From NCBI GenBank assembly GCA_023954375.1, contig JAMLIC010000040.1:1-64000 (forward strand): a DNA stretch of 64,000 bases, read 5' to 3'. Below the pieces are notes generated by a model, which had not been told where the DNA came from, ran no database searches, and worked only from the letters and a program-made list of their open reading frames with translations. The DNA is from Planctomycetota bacterium (lineage in GTDB: Bacteria > Planctomycetota > J058). The number at the start of each line of letters is the position of its first letter. Position 1 is the first letter of the stretch. Positions 20,101-28,304 of the stretch are shown here, piece by piece. The translations under genes were made by a program, and so were the position numbers.

Positions 20101-21570
20101 CACGCCGGCGCCGTCGTGGCGCGCCGCGCTCACACGCACCTGCGCCACGTCGTCGGGGCGGTAGACCGCGCGGTCCGTGAGGACCTGCAGGTCGAAGGCC
20201 GCCCGGTTGACGGCCAGCGCCCCGGCGCCGGCCACCATGCGGTCGCTGGCGTCGGTGACCTCGGCCGAGACCTCGTAGTCGGCGTCCTCGCCGTCGCGCG
20301 TGGTCGGGAAGCGCACCCGCGCCGTCCCGTCGGGGCCCAGGGTCACCTCGCCCTGGGCGACCACCTCGGCGACCGGCTCCGGCCGCCAGATGCAGCGAAG
20401 CACCATGGGCTCGAGCCAGGGGTTCCACCAGCGCCAGCGCGGCCGCTTGCTCACGGTCCAGCGCGCGGTCCCTCCGGCGACCGGCGCGCCGAAGTAGTAC
20501 TCCGCCGCGATCGTGGCGCTCCCCTGCTGGCCCTGCACGATCGACGCCGCGGCCGGCGTGACGGTCACCTTGAACTCGGGCTTGCGGTAGGCCTCGACGC
20601 CGAACGACGACCAGGCGACCGCGCCCGTGTGCGGGCCGGCTGGGCCGACCTCGAGCTCGAGGCCCCACTCGCCGAGCGCGGCGCCGGCGGGCAGGGTGTA
20701 GCTGCCCGAGGCGGTGCCGAAGGCGCTCGTGCGCTGCGCGCCGAGGCTCAGGCGCTGGCCGCGCGCGTCGCGCAGGAACAGCCGCACCTCCTCGCCCTGC
20801 GGCGTGCGGTAGCTCGGGGCGGCGCCGCCGAGCTGCTCGCGCAGGACGGCGCGCCAGTGGACCACGTGGCCCGGGCGGTAGAGGGGGCGGTCGGTCGAGA
20901 GGTGCGCCACCCAGCGGTGCCCCGCCGACCAGCTCCGGTCCCAGGTCTGCTGGATCGCGACGCTCGTCCCCGAGCGGGCGACGAACGTCAGCGCGCCCGT
21001 GGGGGCGGTCGAGGCGCGCGCGAGGCCGAGCGCGTCCGTCGTCGAGGCGCCGAGGAGGCGCGGCGCGGCGTCGCCGCGCGTCTCGAGCACGGCCACCCGG
21101 ACGCCCTGCGCCGGGCGCTCGTCCTCGTGCACGAGCGCCAGCGAGCGCTGGTCGTCGCGCTTCACGGCGAGGCCGAGGCGCGTGACGACCACCGCCTGCG
21201 CCTGCTCGCTCGGCTGGCCCGCCGTGGCCCGGGCCACGTGCACGTAGAGGCCGGGCAGGTTGGGCAGGGCCAGCGCGCCCTGCTCGCCCTGGAACGCGAC
21301 CGTGCGCCGCGGGCGCAGGCGCGCGCGGTCGACGACGACGCCGCCCTCGCGCACCGAGGCCTCGACGTCCTCGGCCGGGATGCGGTACTCGTCGACGACG
21401 AACCGCGTCGCCCCCCAAAGGTAGAACGACGCCTGCTCGCCCGCGTTCGGCGCGACGGTGCGCCCGAGCCACGCCTTGACCACCTGGTCCTGTGCCGCCG
21501 CCGGCGCGGCCAGCGCGGCCAGCGCCACGGCCAGCGCCACCGCCGTCCTCGTCATCCTCGTCACGTTCAT
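17143..21570 (-). CDS. Bacterial alpha-2-macroglobulin with thioester motif
   Basis: A 1475-residue exported protein that probably traps proteases or binds targets covalently in the envelope. A signal peptide (AVALAVALAALAAPAAAQ) is followed by a chain of MG-type beta domains, then a bait-like region and the A2M domain (TETFSDDLTTWRLTARAVT). The thioester site is PYGCVEQL with C992 and Q995, spacing C-x2-Q as in active macroglobulins. The alpha-helical thioester domain (GMQNPDGGFGWF) and a receptor-binding-like C-terminus complete it. The ATG at 21570 was chosen because AGGAG lies about ten bases upstream and the signal peptide starts there; further upstream frame is not protein-like. No lipobox is visible. 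The penicillin-binding protein often paired with bacterial macroglobulins is not adjacent. Confidence 0.93.
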   Translation of the reverse strand: MNVTRMTRTAVALAVALAALAAPAAAQDQVVKAWLGRTVAPNAGEQASFYLWGATRFVVDEYRIPAEDVEASVREGGVVVDRARLRPRRTVAFQGEQGALALPNLPGLYVHVARATAGQPSEQAQAVVVTRLGLAVKRDDQRSLALVHEDERPAQGVRVAVLETRGDAAPRLLGASTTDALGLARASTAPTGALTFVARSGTSVAIQQTWDRSWSAGHRWVAHLSTDRPLYRPGHVVHWRAVLREQLGGAAPSYRTPQGEEVRLFLRDARGQRLSLGAQRTSAFGTASGSYTLPAGAALGEWGLELEVGPAGPHTGAVAWSSFGVEAYRKPEFKVTVTPAAASIVQGQQGSATIAAEYYFGAPVAGGTARWTVSKRPRWRWWNPWLEPMVLRCIWRPEPVAEVVAQGEVTLGPDGTARVRFPTTRDGEDADYEVSAEVTDASDRMVAGAGALAVNRAAFDLQVLTDRAVYRPDDVAQVRVSAARHDGAGVAGVPVALRIEAVDPQGNRDLRVSRTLVTGPDGTAGLRLLVRTRAQFVITATALDVGANRVTSERTLWVHDDRGGVDWSWQSVSVTADKEAYAPGDTALLLVRAPVREGRGLLTLESRGMHSAYSFPIVHGLGLVAVRVTADMAPNVFASVLVPTRDGVQQAEKELIVPPLDALVEVTITADRPEYRPGDRGTLLIKTTDRLGRPVEADVALGVVDEAIYGLREDQAPALRETFYPRGGNQVTTVGAHGGGWWGPVMLKAGVAEAAPGDAGRAEGGAARERFVDTLRFVGSVVTDLRGEATLTETFSDDLTTWRLTARAVTRGAQVGETKTTTLVRKDLIVRLAAPRTLVEGDEMTLAAVVHNLAKDGAPGADPARVTVRLAAQGVTVLGAASRTVNVPRGGHARVTWPVRVESVARASLEARADATFDQDALRLTLPVAARGAVRRDAQAGSLLRDGRVTLRLTKDAAAIDAGTELKLSLAPSLAGTMLESLDYLVGYPYGCVEQLMSKFLPDVVVAEVLRTIGREDAALMAALPEMVKVGVDQLQGMQNPDGGFGWFAQNESHPYVSAYVLYGLALAGRGGFEVPAPMLEQAAAFLEHRLDRRLDDLDGRAYQTYALATAGRVRRADLRDLARQRAALNDYARGVLVLSLVMAGEQALARDVLAELDRSAIETPGRCHWQGNTVQYGQWMSNPVETTAYVARAYLAASPQSDKVAAAVAWLMERRQASGQYTTTKDTAAVVMTLAEHVRATGELDPDLAVTVQVNGQQVFAGRFAAADVAKPARAITVPGSALRAGANTVVVERQGRGALYHAAVLQQTVRQDPLVAEDRGIRLRREYSLVETSIDPATRQVVETERPLVGGRVRQGQRVRVRLTMTVTRPGAVEHVNLEDRFPVGFEVVTDDAASRWTWWASAREVHDDRVVFFATHLPLRHPETGAASFEYTYDLRAEVAGRFTALPTFAEAVYAPDTHGRGDGATIVIERP

Positions 21571-22013
21571 CACCCGGTGCTCCTGGTCGGACCTCGCACG
21601 CCAACGCGACGCGTCACGCGCACGGCAGACATTTCCGAATCCTGACGACCGGAACTGGTCGGGAGTGCGGATGTCGCCCGGCGGCGACGCATTCAACTCG
21701 TTGTGATTGCGTATCTTGCTTCTGCTGCGGGTCCGACGCTTCTTGCGTCCGCCTGCGCTTCGCACGCCGCAGGCCATGTGATGCAAGCGGCGCGGGCCGA
21801 GGGGCCCGCGTGGGGGCCGGTGGGGGGCCTCTCGCGTCGAGTCCTTGACCATTTCTGCGCGAAGCCCCTGCACCTCCGTGGGTTGACGCGGCAGCAGGCC
21901 CCCGCGGAGCGGACGCCGGTCGGCCCGTCGTCCCTCCAAGCGCCTTGGAGAAAATAGCTTATGCGTTTCCAGCCATCCCGGCCGCGAGCCGCCACGCACG
22001 CGCTGACAACGGC
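21571..22013. other. Long divergent intergenic region between the A2M gene and mraZ
   Basis: About 440 bases without a convincing gene. It contains a stem-loop at 21791-21810 (CGCGGGCC/GGCCCGCG with a GAGG loop) and an isolated AT-rich patch at 21950-21972 (GAAAATAGCTTATGCG) that may hold a promoter. Short open frames exist on both strands but show no Shine-Dalgarno site or recognisable fold. No tRNA could be folded. The minus-strand promoter of the A2M gene should lie here; I could not place it. Confidence 0.5.
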
Positions 22014-22042
22014 TTGTTGCGGGGGTGGCCCGGGGCTATAAG
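22014..22042 (+). promoter_or_regulatory. Sigma-70 type promoter of mraZ
   Basis: TTGTTG at 22014-22019 and TATAAG at 22037-22042 are separated by exactly 17 bases. The predicted start, about 22049, falls immediately before the MraZ operator repeats, as expected for an autoregulated mraZ promoter. Confidence 0.75.
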
Positions 22043-22050
22043 GGGGTGTC

Positions 22051-22086
22051 GTGGGGATTGGTGGGGATCCGGGTGGATCCGTGGCC
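22051..22086 (+). promoter_or_regulatory. MraZ operator: four direct repeats with a 10-bp period
   Basis: Four phased repeats start at 22051 (GTGGGGATTG), 22061 (GTGGGGATCC), 22071 (GGGTGGATCC) and 22081 (GTGGCC). MraZ is known to bind TGGG-type direct repeats spaced by one helical turn upstream of its own gene. The phase, sequence and position, between promoter and start codon, all fit. Confidence 0.82.
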
Positions 22087-22100
22087 CCAGGGGGAGACCG

Positions 22101-22607
22101 GTGGCGCAGGCGGGCGACGACATCGTGGCGCCCGGTGGCCGTGGGCCGCTGAACCTGCTCGGCAGCCATCGCCACGCCCTCGACGAGAAGCGCCGGGTGG
22201 CCATCCCCAAGGTCTTCCGCGAGCAGATCCTGGCCGCCGGCGAGGGCGACACCTACGTCCTGTGCCGGCAGCTGGGCGGCGACAAGTGCCTGGCGCTCTA
22301 CCCGGCGGGCCGCTTCGAGGTGCGCCTGACGCAGGTGGAGAGCATGCGCGAGGGGTCGGCGCTGGGCGTGGGCGCCAAGGCGGTGCGCGCCTACCTGCGC
22401 CAGCTGCGCATGACGGCCGCCACGCTCGTCCCGGACAAGCAGGGCCGCGTCACGCTCACCGAGGAGCAGTGCCGGCTCGTCTCGATCACCAAGGACGTCG
22501 TCTTCGTCGGCGCGGGCGACTGCGCGGAGCTGTGGGCTCCGGAGCAGCTCGAGCAGGGCGAGGACGGGCCGGACTTCACGGACCTGGCGCGGCAGATCTT
22601 CGGCTGA
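22101..22607 (+). CDS. mraZ: Transcriptional regulator MraZ
   Basis: DNA-binding regulator that normally heads the division and cell-wall (dcw) cluster and represses its own promoter. The GTG at 22101, preceded by AGGGGGAGA, gives 168 residues. Two AbrB-like SpoVT modules are visible: HRHALDEKRRVAIPKVFREQ in the first half and AATLVPDKQGRVTLTEEQC in the second, each with the family's DxxGR-type or DxKxR turn. MraZ forms a ring of such swapped barrels. Downstream there is no rsmH, ftsL or ftsI; two small unrecognised genes follow instead, so this mraZ is separated from the dcw cluster. Confidence 0.93.
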   Translation: MAQAGDDIVAPGGRGPLNLLGSHRHALDEKRRVAIPKVFREQILAAGEGDTYVLCRQLGGDKCLALYPAGRFEVRLTQVESMREGSALGVGAKAVRAYLRQLRMTAATLVPDKQGRVTLTEEQCRLVSITKDVVFVGAGDCAELWAPEQLEQGEDGPDFTDLARQIFG

Positions 22608-22651
22608 CGGGCGGGTCGGCCCCGCCGCGGGCGGGGCGAGGAGCAAGGCGC

Positions 22652-22891
22652 GTGGAGAAGCGGAACTGGCGCGGTGAGGCGATCGACCGGGCGCGCGTCG
22701 AGGGCGAGCAGCTCGAGCAGCTCATGCGGAGCATCCTCAAGCTCTTCGCGGACGGCTGCCTGGTCTACCGGCGGCGCGAGCGGCACGGACCGTCGGTGGA
22801 GACGAAGTCCGACCGGCTCCGCCGGCTCCGGCAGCGGCAGCCCGCCGTCATCGAGCCCGGGGCCGCGGCCCTCAACGCGGACGTGGCGTAG
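22652..22891 (+). CDS. Small basic hypothetical protein
   Basis: A 79-residue protein from a GTG start at 22652, preceded by GCGAGGAGCAAGG, which contains GGAG. It is rich in Arg and Glu with a likely helical middle (RVEGEQLEQLMRSILKLFAD), and has no signal peptide, membrane segment or known motif. It follows mraZ by 44 bases and its TAG overlaps the next GTG by one base, so the three genes are probably one transcript. The family is unrecognised; it could be a small nucleic-acid-associated protein, but nothing beyond its charge supports that. Confidence 0.55.
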   Translation: MEKRNWRGEAIDRARVEGEQLEQLMRSILKLFADGCLVYRRRERHGPSVETKSDRLRRLRQRQPAVIEPGAAALNADVA

Positions 22892-23103
22892 TGAGCGCGC
22901 TCGCGGCGGTCCGGGCGCTGCTCGAGCGGCTGCAGTCGGGCGAGGCGCTGAGCGAGGCGGAGCTCGACGCGCTGGCGCTCGAGGCGCGCGCCCTGCGCCG
23001 CCGGCTCGAGCGCCTGCGCGCCGCCGCGCCCGAGGTCGAGGTCGAGCTCGACCCGACGCTGGCGCGGCTGGCGGAGCGCGCCGCGCCGGCCTTGCCGGTG
23101 TGA
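22891..23103 (+). CDS. Small helical hypothetical protein
   Basis: A 70-residue protein starting with the GTG at 22891, which shares one base with the previous stop. It is Leu/Ala/Glu-rich (LLERLQSGEALSEAELDALA, then ALRRRLERL) and looks like two amphipathic helices or a short coiled coil. No family is recognised. Overlap with the preceding gene and the composition bias support it being real, but in GC-rich DNA a frame of this length could also arise by chance. Confidence 0.45.
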   Translation: MSALAAVRALLERLQSGEALSEAELDALALEARALRRRLERLRAAAPEVEVELDPTLARLAERAAPALPV

Positions 23104-23157
23104 GGTCGTGATGGCGGGCGCGACCTGCTGCCCCCCCGAGCGTGGTCCGGGTCGCCC

Positions 23158-23880
23158 CTACGTCCACACCGTCCGGAAGTGCTTCCGCGGGCCCCCGTCG
23201 CCCTCGTCGTCCTCGCCCTCCTCGCGCTCCTCCTCCTCGCCGAGGAGCAGGTCGGGGTGGGCGGTGTAGTCGGGGTCGTCGTCGTCGTCGCCGATCACCG
23301 GCGGCGGCTCGTCCTCGAGGTCCTGCGACGGGGGGGCCCCGCCGACGAGCCCGCGGCGGAAGTCGAACTCGCGCTCGGCGCGCACCGCGTCGTGCTCGAG
23401 CACGGTGCGGTCGAGGAACTGCACCAGCGGCGAGTCGAGGAAGTAGGTGTCCGGGATCGCGTCCCAGTCCTCGTAGCGCTCGACGACCCGGGTGGCGGCC
23501 CCGACGAGCACGTCGTACTCGGTCGGGTCGACGTAGAAGATCGCGCCCTTGACCTCCTCGCCGTCGTCGAGGAGCACCGACGTCTCCTCGACCGCGTCCG
23601 CGCGCTCCTCGCTGGGGAAGACGCAGAACTGGGGCAGCTCGCTGGTCGTGCGCATGGCCTCGTTGAGGGCCGGGACGAAGTGGACCTCGACGTTGCGGTT
23701 GACGACGACGCGCACCTCGCCGCCCCAGCGCTCGTCGCCCTCCTCGTCCTCGCGGTGGTCCTCGACGCCGAAGAGGAAGGCGCGCTGCACCAGGGCCAGA
23801 TGGCGGAACAGGCCCTGCGGGTTGTCCTGCCGCAGGGTGCGCATCTCGTCCAGGGTGAGGGTGTCGCCGTCGACGTCCAT
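23158..23880 (-). CDS. Acidic hypothetical protein
   Basis: A 240-residue soluble protein without a signal peptide. The first 190 residues look like a compact mixed alpha/beta domain (LDEMRTLRQDNPQGLFRHLA, RVVVNRNVEVHFVPALNEAM, FYVDPTEYDVLVG), and the C-terminus is a very acidic tail containing a DDDDD run and EEEEREEGEDDEGD. I do not recognise the family. The ATG at 23880 was chosen because a clean -10 (TATACT at 23906-23911) and a CAGGAGAG site lie just upstream, while the longer frame reads into hairpin DNA. It converges on the small genes after mraZ with a 54-bp gap. Confidence 0.7.
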   Translation of the reverse strand: MDVDGDTLTLDEMRTLRQDNPQGLFRHLALVQRAFLFGVEDHREDEEGDERWGGEVRVVVNRNVEVHFVPALNEAMRTTSELPQFCVFPSEERADAVEETSVLLDDGEEVKGAIFYVDPTEYDVLVGAATRVVERYEDWDAIPDTYFLDSPLVQFLDRTVLEHDAVRAEREFDFRRGLVGGAPPSQDLEDEPPPVIGDDDDDPDYTAHPDLLLGEEEEREEGEDDEGDGGPRKHFRTVWT

Positions 23881-23905
23881 GGCCGGCTCCAGGGCTCTCC
23901 TGGCC

Positions 23906-23911
23906 AGTATA
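23906..23911 (-). promoter_or_regulatory. -10 element (TATACT) of the acidic protein gene
   Basis: TATACT on the minus strand lies 25 bases before the ATG, just downstream of two hairpins that could end the preceding transcript. No clear -35 hexamer was found. Confidence 0.5.
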
Positions 23912-23952
23912 GCCGCCCTTCGCCCTCGTCCTGCACCTGGTGCACTTGGTGC

Positions 23953-24017
23953 GGCGGCCTCCTGGCCGCCGAGGGAGCCTGAGCGGCCGGGGCGTCGCGG
24001 AAGCGCGACGCCCCGGC
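23953..24017 (-). terminator. Two GC hairpins after the AsmA/TamB-like gene
   Basis: Reading the minus strand past the stop at 24060, the first hairpin is a perfect 14-bp stem (GCCGGGGCGTCGCG and its complement, 23986-23999 with 24004-24017) closed by four bases. The second is a 7-bp stem (GGCGGCC/GGCCGCC, 23953-23970). Neither has a U-tract. Position between two genes, the second with its own -10, supports a termination or 3'-end stabilising role. Confidence 0.5.
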
Positions 24018-24059
24018 GAACGGCAGCGCCCGCCATCCTCCGCCGCAGCCGCGATCACG

Positions 24060-27000
24060 CTACTCGTCGCGGCCCGGGACGATCGCGCGGAAGAGCTTCT
24101 CGACGGCGCTCGCGAGCGGGAACGGGACCGGGATCGGGTCCCACAGCTTGCCCTGGATGTTGAAGCCGGTGAGCGGCGCGTTCTCGAGCACGCGCTGCAG
24201 CACGTCGATGTCGGTGTCGAGGGGGCGGAGCGTCAGGTTGCGCAGGTCGCCCGAGGGGAAGAGGACCTCGGCGTCGGCCCCGTAGAGGGTGAAGCCGCTC
24301 GGCGCGCGCAGGGCGACCGACCGCAGGGCCAGGCGGTCGGGGCGCAGGCCGAAGTCGACCTTCATCGTCTCGAACGCCAGCGGCCGCGTGTTCTCCCGGC
24401 TGAACGCGTTGACGACCACGCGCAGCCAGTCGAAGCCCGGGACGAGCAGGAGGTTCGTGCCGCGCACCTGCACCCAGCCGGCGCCGTCGAGCGGCATGTC
24501 GCGGCCGCCCAGCCCCTTGCCGCCGCCGTGAAAGGCGAGCTCGGCGTCCAGGACGCCGGTGTAGGGGCGCGGGGCCTGGTTCGTGCGCTCCTCGCGCAGC
24601 TCGGCGAGCTCCTCCATCGCGCGCTGGAGCCGGGCCTGCTCGACCCCGAGCCAGCCGCGGTACTCGCCCGTCTGGAGCGCGTACTCGGCGATGAACTTGA
24701 GCCGGCCGCCGTAGAGGTCCGCCGCGGCGGGGGCGCCGCGCAGCCCGATCGAGAGGACGCCGTCCTGCAGGCGGAAGCGCCCGCGCAGGTCGCGCGCGGT
24801 CTGCTTCCAGCAGTCGAGCTGCGCCAGCTCGAGCTCGCCCTCGCACGCGCCGCGCTCGAGCTCGGCCACGGAGCCGGAGGCGCGCACGACGCCGCGGATC
24901 CCGGTGAAGCGGAGCCCGGCCGAGACGGCGAAGTCGGGCCGCGCGGGCGCGCCCACCTCGTTGCGGGGGCCCGCGCGCACCTCGGCCACCCAGCGCATGG
25001 GCAGGCGCTCGGCGAGCGGCTGGTAGATGAACGCGTGCGCGTCGAGCGGCCCCTCGGGGGCCAGCGTCGACAGGAGCGAGCGGACGGCGCCCGGGTCCGG
25101 CAGCTCGCGCTCGAGCTCGGCCCGCTCGCGCGGGTCGACGGGGCGCGCGAAGTCGCGCAGGGACACCTCGAACACGCGGCCCTTCGCCCCGCCGCCGGGG
25201 AAGGCGCGCTCGGCGCGGGCGTCGCGGCGGACGACGAGCGTGCCGCCGCCCACCCGCGCCGTCAGGTCGATGCGGACCGGGTCGCCGTCGTCGACCTCCA
25301 CCTCGCCCTCGACGTCGCGCAGGCGCAGGGGGAGGAAGCTCGGCACGACGGAGAGGCCGCGGGGCCGCGCGCGCAGGCGCAGGCGGGCGGCCCCGCCCAG
25401 GGCGGGGCGGCGCACGTGCGCCTGGAGGTCGACCGGGCCCTCCGGCGAGAACCGCTCGAACACGTCGGCCGCGGCCGGGCCGGCCATGGCGCGCGTGCGC
25501 GCGTCGAGGACCAGGCCGCCGACGTGGACCGTCAGGTCCACGGCGGCGCCCGCCCGGTCGAGCGCGGCGGGCAGCGCGCCGCCGAGGCCTCCCAGGAGCG
25601 GGCCGACGGCGGCGGGCGCCGCCGGGCCGGCCTGGATCAGGCCCGTGGCCTCGACGCGCGCCCCGGCGAGCTCCCCCTCGAGCGCCGTGAGCTCGACCCG
25701 GTGCGGCACCTCGAGGTGCAGCGCGCCGCCGAGGCGTCGCAGGGGCACCTCGGCGAGGCCGGCGAGGGACGGGTCGACCGCGTGCAGGTAGACCTGCACG
25801 TCGCGCAGGCGCACGGGCCCGCTCACGCGCGGCGGGGCCTCGCCCGGCGGGACGAGGAGGCGGAGCGCGGCGCTGGCGCGCCCCTCGGGCCGCATGCCCT
25901 CGAGCAGGTCGCGCGCCGCGCCGGCCGGCAGCGCGGCGACGAACGCCTCGTCGAGCGGCATGTCGACGGCCTCGAGCTCGAGGTCGACCATGGGGCGGGC
26001 GCCGCCCTCCGCCGGCTGGAGGAGCGTCCCCCGCGCGGCGAGGCGGCCCCCGCCGCGCGCCGCCCCGCCGCGCGCCTCGTGCACGCGGATGCGCCGCCCG
26101 TCCCGCGAGACGTCGAACGCCTCGAGCTTGAGGGGGAAGGGGAACTCGGTCAGGTCGACGGTGAGGTCGACCCCCTGGCCCTTCACCCGCAGCCGCTCCG
26201 GCCCCTCGACGCGCGCCTCGATCCTCCGCACCGTCCCCGCGGGCCGGAGGCGCGCCCACACCTCCGCGAGGGCCGGGGGGAGCGCGGCGCGCAGGCGGTC
26301 GTCGAGGGCCGCCTGCTCGGCGCGCACGTCGATCGCCCCCTCGAAGCCGCCGCCCTCCGGGCGGATCAGGAGCGTGCCCCGCGCCCCGGCGCCCAGGACC
26401 CCGGGGCCCCAGCCGGTGAGGTCGAGCCCGACCTCGATCCGCTCGGGGTCCGGCGCGTCGTCGGGCCGGGCGCCGGCGGGGAAGCGCGGGCGGATGCGCA
26501 CGCTGCCGCTCGCCGTCAGCGGGTAGGGGACGTCCACGTGGGCCACGCTCACGTCGCGCAGCTCGACGTCGATCGTGGGCTGGGCGAGCGCGCCCTTGTG
26601 CGGCTTCTCGACGACGACGTGGACGTCCGCCTGGCCGCCCTCCGGGCGGAACTCGGCGACGATCGCGCGCGCCCTGGCGGGCATGCTCGCCAGCACCTGC
26701 GGCCCGATCGGGATCGCCGACCCTCGCACCTCGACGTGCAGGAGGTCGCCCCGGACCACGTGCGCGTCGACGCGCGCGGTCCCGCCGTGCTGGAAGGTGC
26801 CGCCGGCGTGGACCTCGACGTTGGCGTCCTCGCGGATCTCGAAGCGGCCGTGCAGCTCCTGCAGGCGCAGCGGGAAGTCGCCGTAGGCGGCCGACACCGC
26901 GCCGCCCAGCTCGTCGACGCTCACGGAGAGCTGCGGGTCCTCCTGGCCGGGCCCCTTGAACACGATCACCCGCGCCCGCTTGACCGCCCCCTGCGGGTCG

Positions 27001-28169
27001 AAGTCGTCGTAGACCTCGCGGATCCGCGGGGGCAGCGCCCCGCGCAGCTCGGGCGACAGGGCGAGGTCCTGCACGTCGACCGCGATGAACAGCGAGACCC
27101 TCTCCTGGCCGTAGCCGGGGAAGACGCTGCCGCGCGACGCGAGGTGCCCCCCGGACGCCCGCGAGGTGAGGCCGTCCCAGGAGACGCTGATGAAGTCCGG
27201 CGCGCCCCGCTCCCACGGGACGAACACGTTGACCTCGAACCGGCCGGAGATCTCCGTGATGTCGAGCGGGAAGCCGCGCGGGCGGATCGCCGCCTGGCGG
27301 GGGAGCACGGTCGTCGCGACGCGCGCGCCGCGGTCGCCCGCGTCGAGGCGCAGCTTGGCGTCGAACGCCCCGCTCGGGTCGAGCTCGTCCCACACCTCCT
27401 GCTGGAAGAGCGGCGGGATCACCGACCGCAGCCCGTGCGACAGCTCCCCGCCGAGGACGTCCGCCTCGGCCAGGACGCGGCCGTCCGCCTGGCGGCGCAC
27501 CTGGAAGGTCACGGCCTGCACGAGCGGCCGGAAGCGCTGGCCCGGGTCGAGGCCGCGCACCTGGAGCGCGCCCCCCTCCTGGCCCATGGGGACGACGAGG
27601 CCGAACTGCGCCCCGCCGCGCCCCGTGACCTCCAGCGCGCGGCTCACCTGGAGCTCGGCGTGGGCGTTCGTGAGCAGGAGGTCGCTCCCCTGCCCCTCGA
27701 AGTCGTTCATGACCCGCAGCTGCCCGCTGCGGACCCGCACCTGCATGTCGCTGTAGAGGGTCGGCGCCGTGCCGCCCACCTCGCCGCCGGTCTCGAAGTT
27801 GACGCGGCCGTCGCGGTCGATGCGCAGGACGCCCTCGGGCTCGTCGACCTCGAGGCGCACGAGCGCAGGCGGGACGAGGCTGAAGTAGGCCTCCAGCGTG
27901 CCCACGCGGAACAGGGTGCGGCCGGCCTGCCCCTTCTCGTGGAAGACGACGTCGTGCAGGACCGCCTTGCGCTCGCCGAGGAAGAACTCGGGCGCGCGCC
28001 CCATGCGCGGCGCGTAGTCGGGGAAGATCCCCTCGAGCGCGTTACGCGCGATCTCCTCCAGCTCGGCCGGGTTGCGCAGGATCAGGCGGTAGTCGAGCAG
28101 CGCGTTCGCCGAGAGGGCGAAGACGACGATCACCAGCCCGCTGAGGAACCGCTGCCTGCGCGCGTCCAT
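24060..28169 (-). CDS. Giant AsmA/TamB-like membrane-anchored protein
   Basis: 1369 residues with one N-terminal membrane anchor (FLSGLVIVVFALSANALL) and no other membrane segment. The rest is a repetitive beta-rich series in which each module carries a form of LPPRIREVYDDFDPQGAV (for example LPPALAEVWARLRPAG and FQQEVWDELDPSG). This is the look of AsmA-like, TamB-like and YhdP-like proteins, which form long grooved bridges between inner and outer membranes and are linked to phospholipid transport. The C-terminal segment (ENAPLTGFNIQGKLWDP) resembles the AsmA C-terminal signature. The assignment to the superfamily is inference from architecture; lipid specificity cannot be read. It lies downstream of the Pro/Glu-rich lipoprotein gene, separated by hairpins. 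Confidence 0.78.
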   Translation of the reverse strand: MDARRQRFLSGLVIVVFALSANALLDYRLILRNPAELEEIARNALEGIFPDYAPRMGRAPEFFLGERKAVLHDVVFHEKGQAGRTLFRVGTLEAYFSLVPPALVRLEVDEPEGVLRIDRDGRVNFETGGEVGGTAPTLYSDMQVRVRSGQLRVMNDFEGQGSDLLLTNAHAELQVSRALEVTGRGGAQFGLVVPMGQEGGALQVRGLDPGQRFRPLVQAVTFQVRRQADGRVLAEADVLGGELSHGLRSVIPPLFQQEVWDELDPSGAFDAKLRLDAGDRGARVATTVLPRQAAIRPRGFPLDITEISGRFEVNVFVPWERGAPDFISVSWDGLTSRASGGHLASRGSVFPGYGQERVSLFIAVDVQDLALSPELRGALPPRIREVYDDFDPQGAVKRARVIVFKGPGQEDPQLSVSVDELGGAVSAAYGDFPLRLQELHGRFEIREDANVEVHAGGTFQHGGTARVDAHVVRGDLLHVEVRGSAIPIGPQVLASMPARARAIVAEFRPEGGQADVHVVVEKPHKGALAQPTIDVELRDVSVAHVDVPYPLTASGSVRIRPRFPAGARPDDAPDPERIEVGLDLTGWGPGVLGAGARGTLLIRPEGGGFEGAIDVRAEQAALDDRLRAALPPALAEVWARLRPAGTVRRIEARVEGPERLRVKGQGVDLTVDLTEFPFPLKLEAFDVSRDGRRIRVHEARGGAARGGGRLAARGTLLQPAEGGARPMVDLELEAVDMPLDEAFVAALPAGAARDLLEGMRPEGRASAALRLLVPPGEAPPRVSGPVRLRDVQVYLHAVDPSLAGLAEVPLRRLGGALHLEVPHRVELTALEGELAGARVEATGLIQAGPAAPAAVGPLLGGLGGALPAALDRAGAAVDLTVHVGGLVLDARTRAMAGPAAADVFERFSPEGPVDLQAHVRRPALGGAARLRLRARPRGLSVVPSFLPLRLRDVEGEVEVDDGDPVRIDLTARVGGGTLVVRRDARAERAFPGGGAKGRVFEVSLRDFARPVDPRERAELERELPDPGAVRSLLSTLAPEGPLDAHAFIYQPLAERLPMRWVAEVRAGPRNEVGAPARPDFAVSAGLRFTGIRGVVRASGSVAELERGACEGELELAQLDCWKQTARDLRGRFRLQDGVLSIGLRGAPAAADLYGGRLKFIAEYALQTGEYRGWLGVEQARLQRAMEELAELREERTNQAPRPYTGVLDAELAFHGGGKGLGGRDMPLDGAGWVQVRGTNLLLVPGFDWLRVVVNAFSRENTRPLAFETMKVDFGLRPDRLALRSVALRAPSGFTLYGADAEVLFPSGDLRNLTLRPLDTDIDVLQRVLENAPLTGFNIQGKLWDPIPVPFPLASAVEKLFRAIVPGRDE

Positions 28170-28180
28170 CGCGGCTCCGC

Positions 28181-28297
28181 CGGCGCCCGGCTAGGCCGGG
28201 CGCCGACGCGCGTCGGCGGCCAGGGGGACGACCGGCGCCCCGCCAGGGGCGGGGCGCGACCGTCCGGGCCCGCGGCCCTGCCGCTCGCACCAGCGGC
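28181..28297 (-). terminator. Three consecutive hairpins between the lipoprotein and AsmA-like genes
   Basis: Within 135 bases of intercistronic DNA there are stems of 6 bp (GCCGCT/AGCGGC, 28280-28297), 10 bp (GCGCCCCGCC, 28235-28257) and 11 bp (CGGCGCCCGGC, 28181-28205, loop TAG). There is no U-tract. They could terminate the lipoprotein transcript or lower expression of the AsmA-like gene behind it. Confidence 0.45.
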
Positions 28298-28304
28298 CCA
28301 CGGT

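Noticed and set aside
21640..21720. Possible tRNA or integration site upstream of the A2M gene
   Set aside because: No GTTC-type T-arm, acceptor pairing or CCA end could be folded, and no integrase is nearby.
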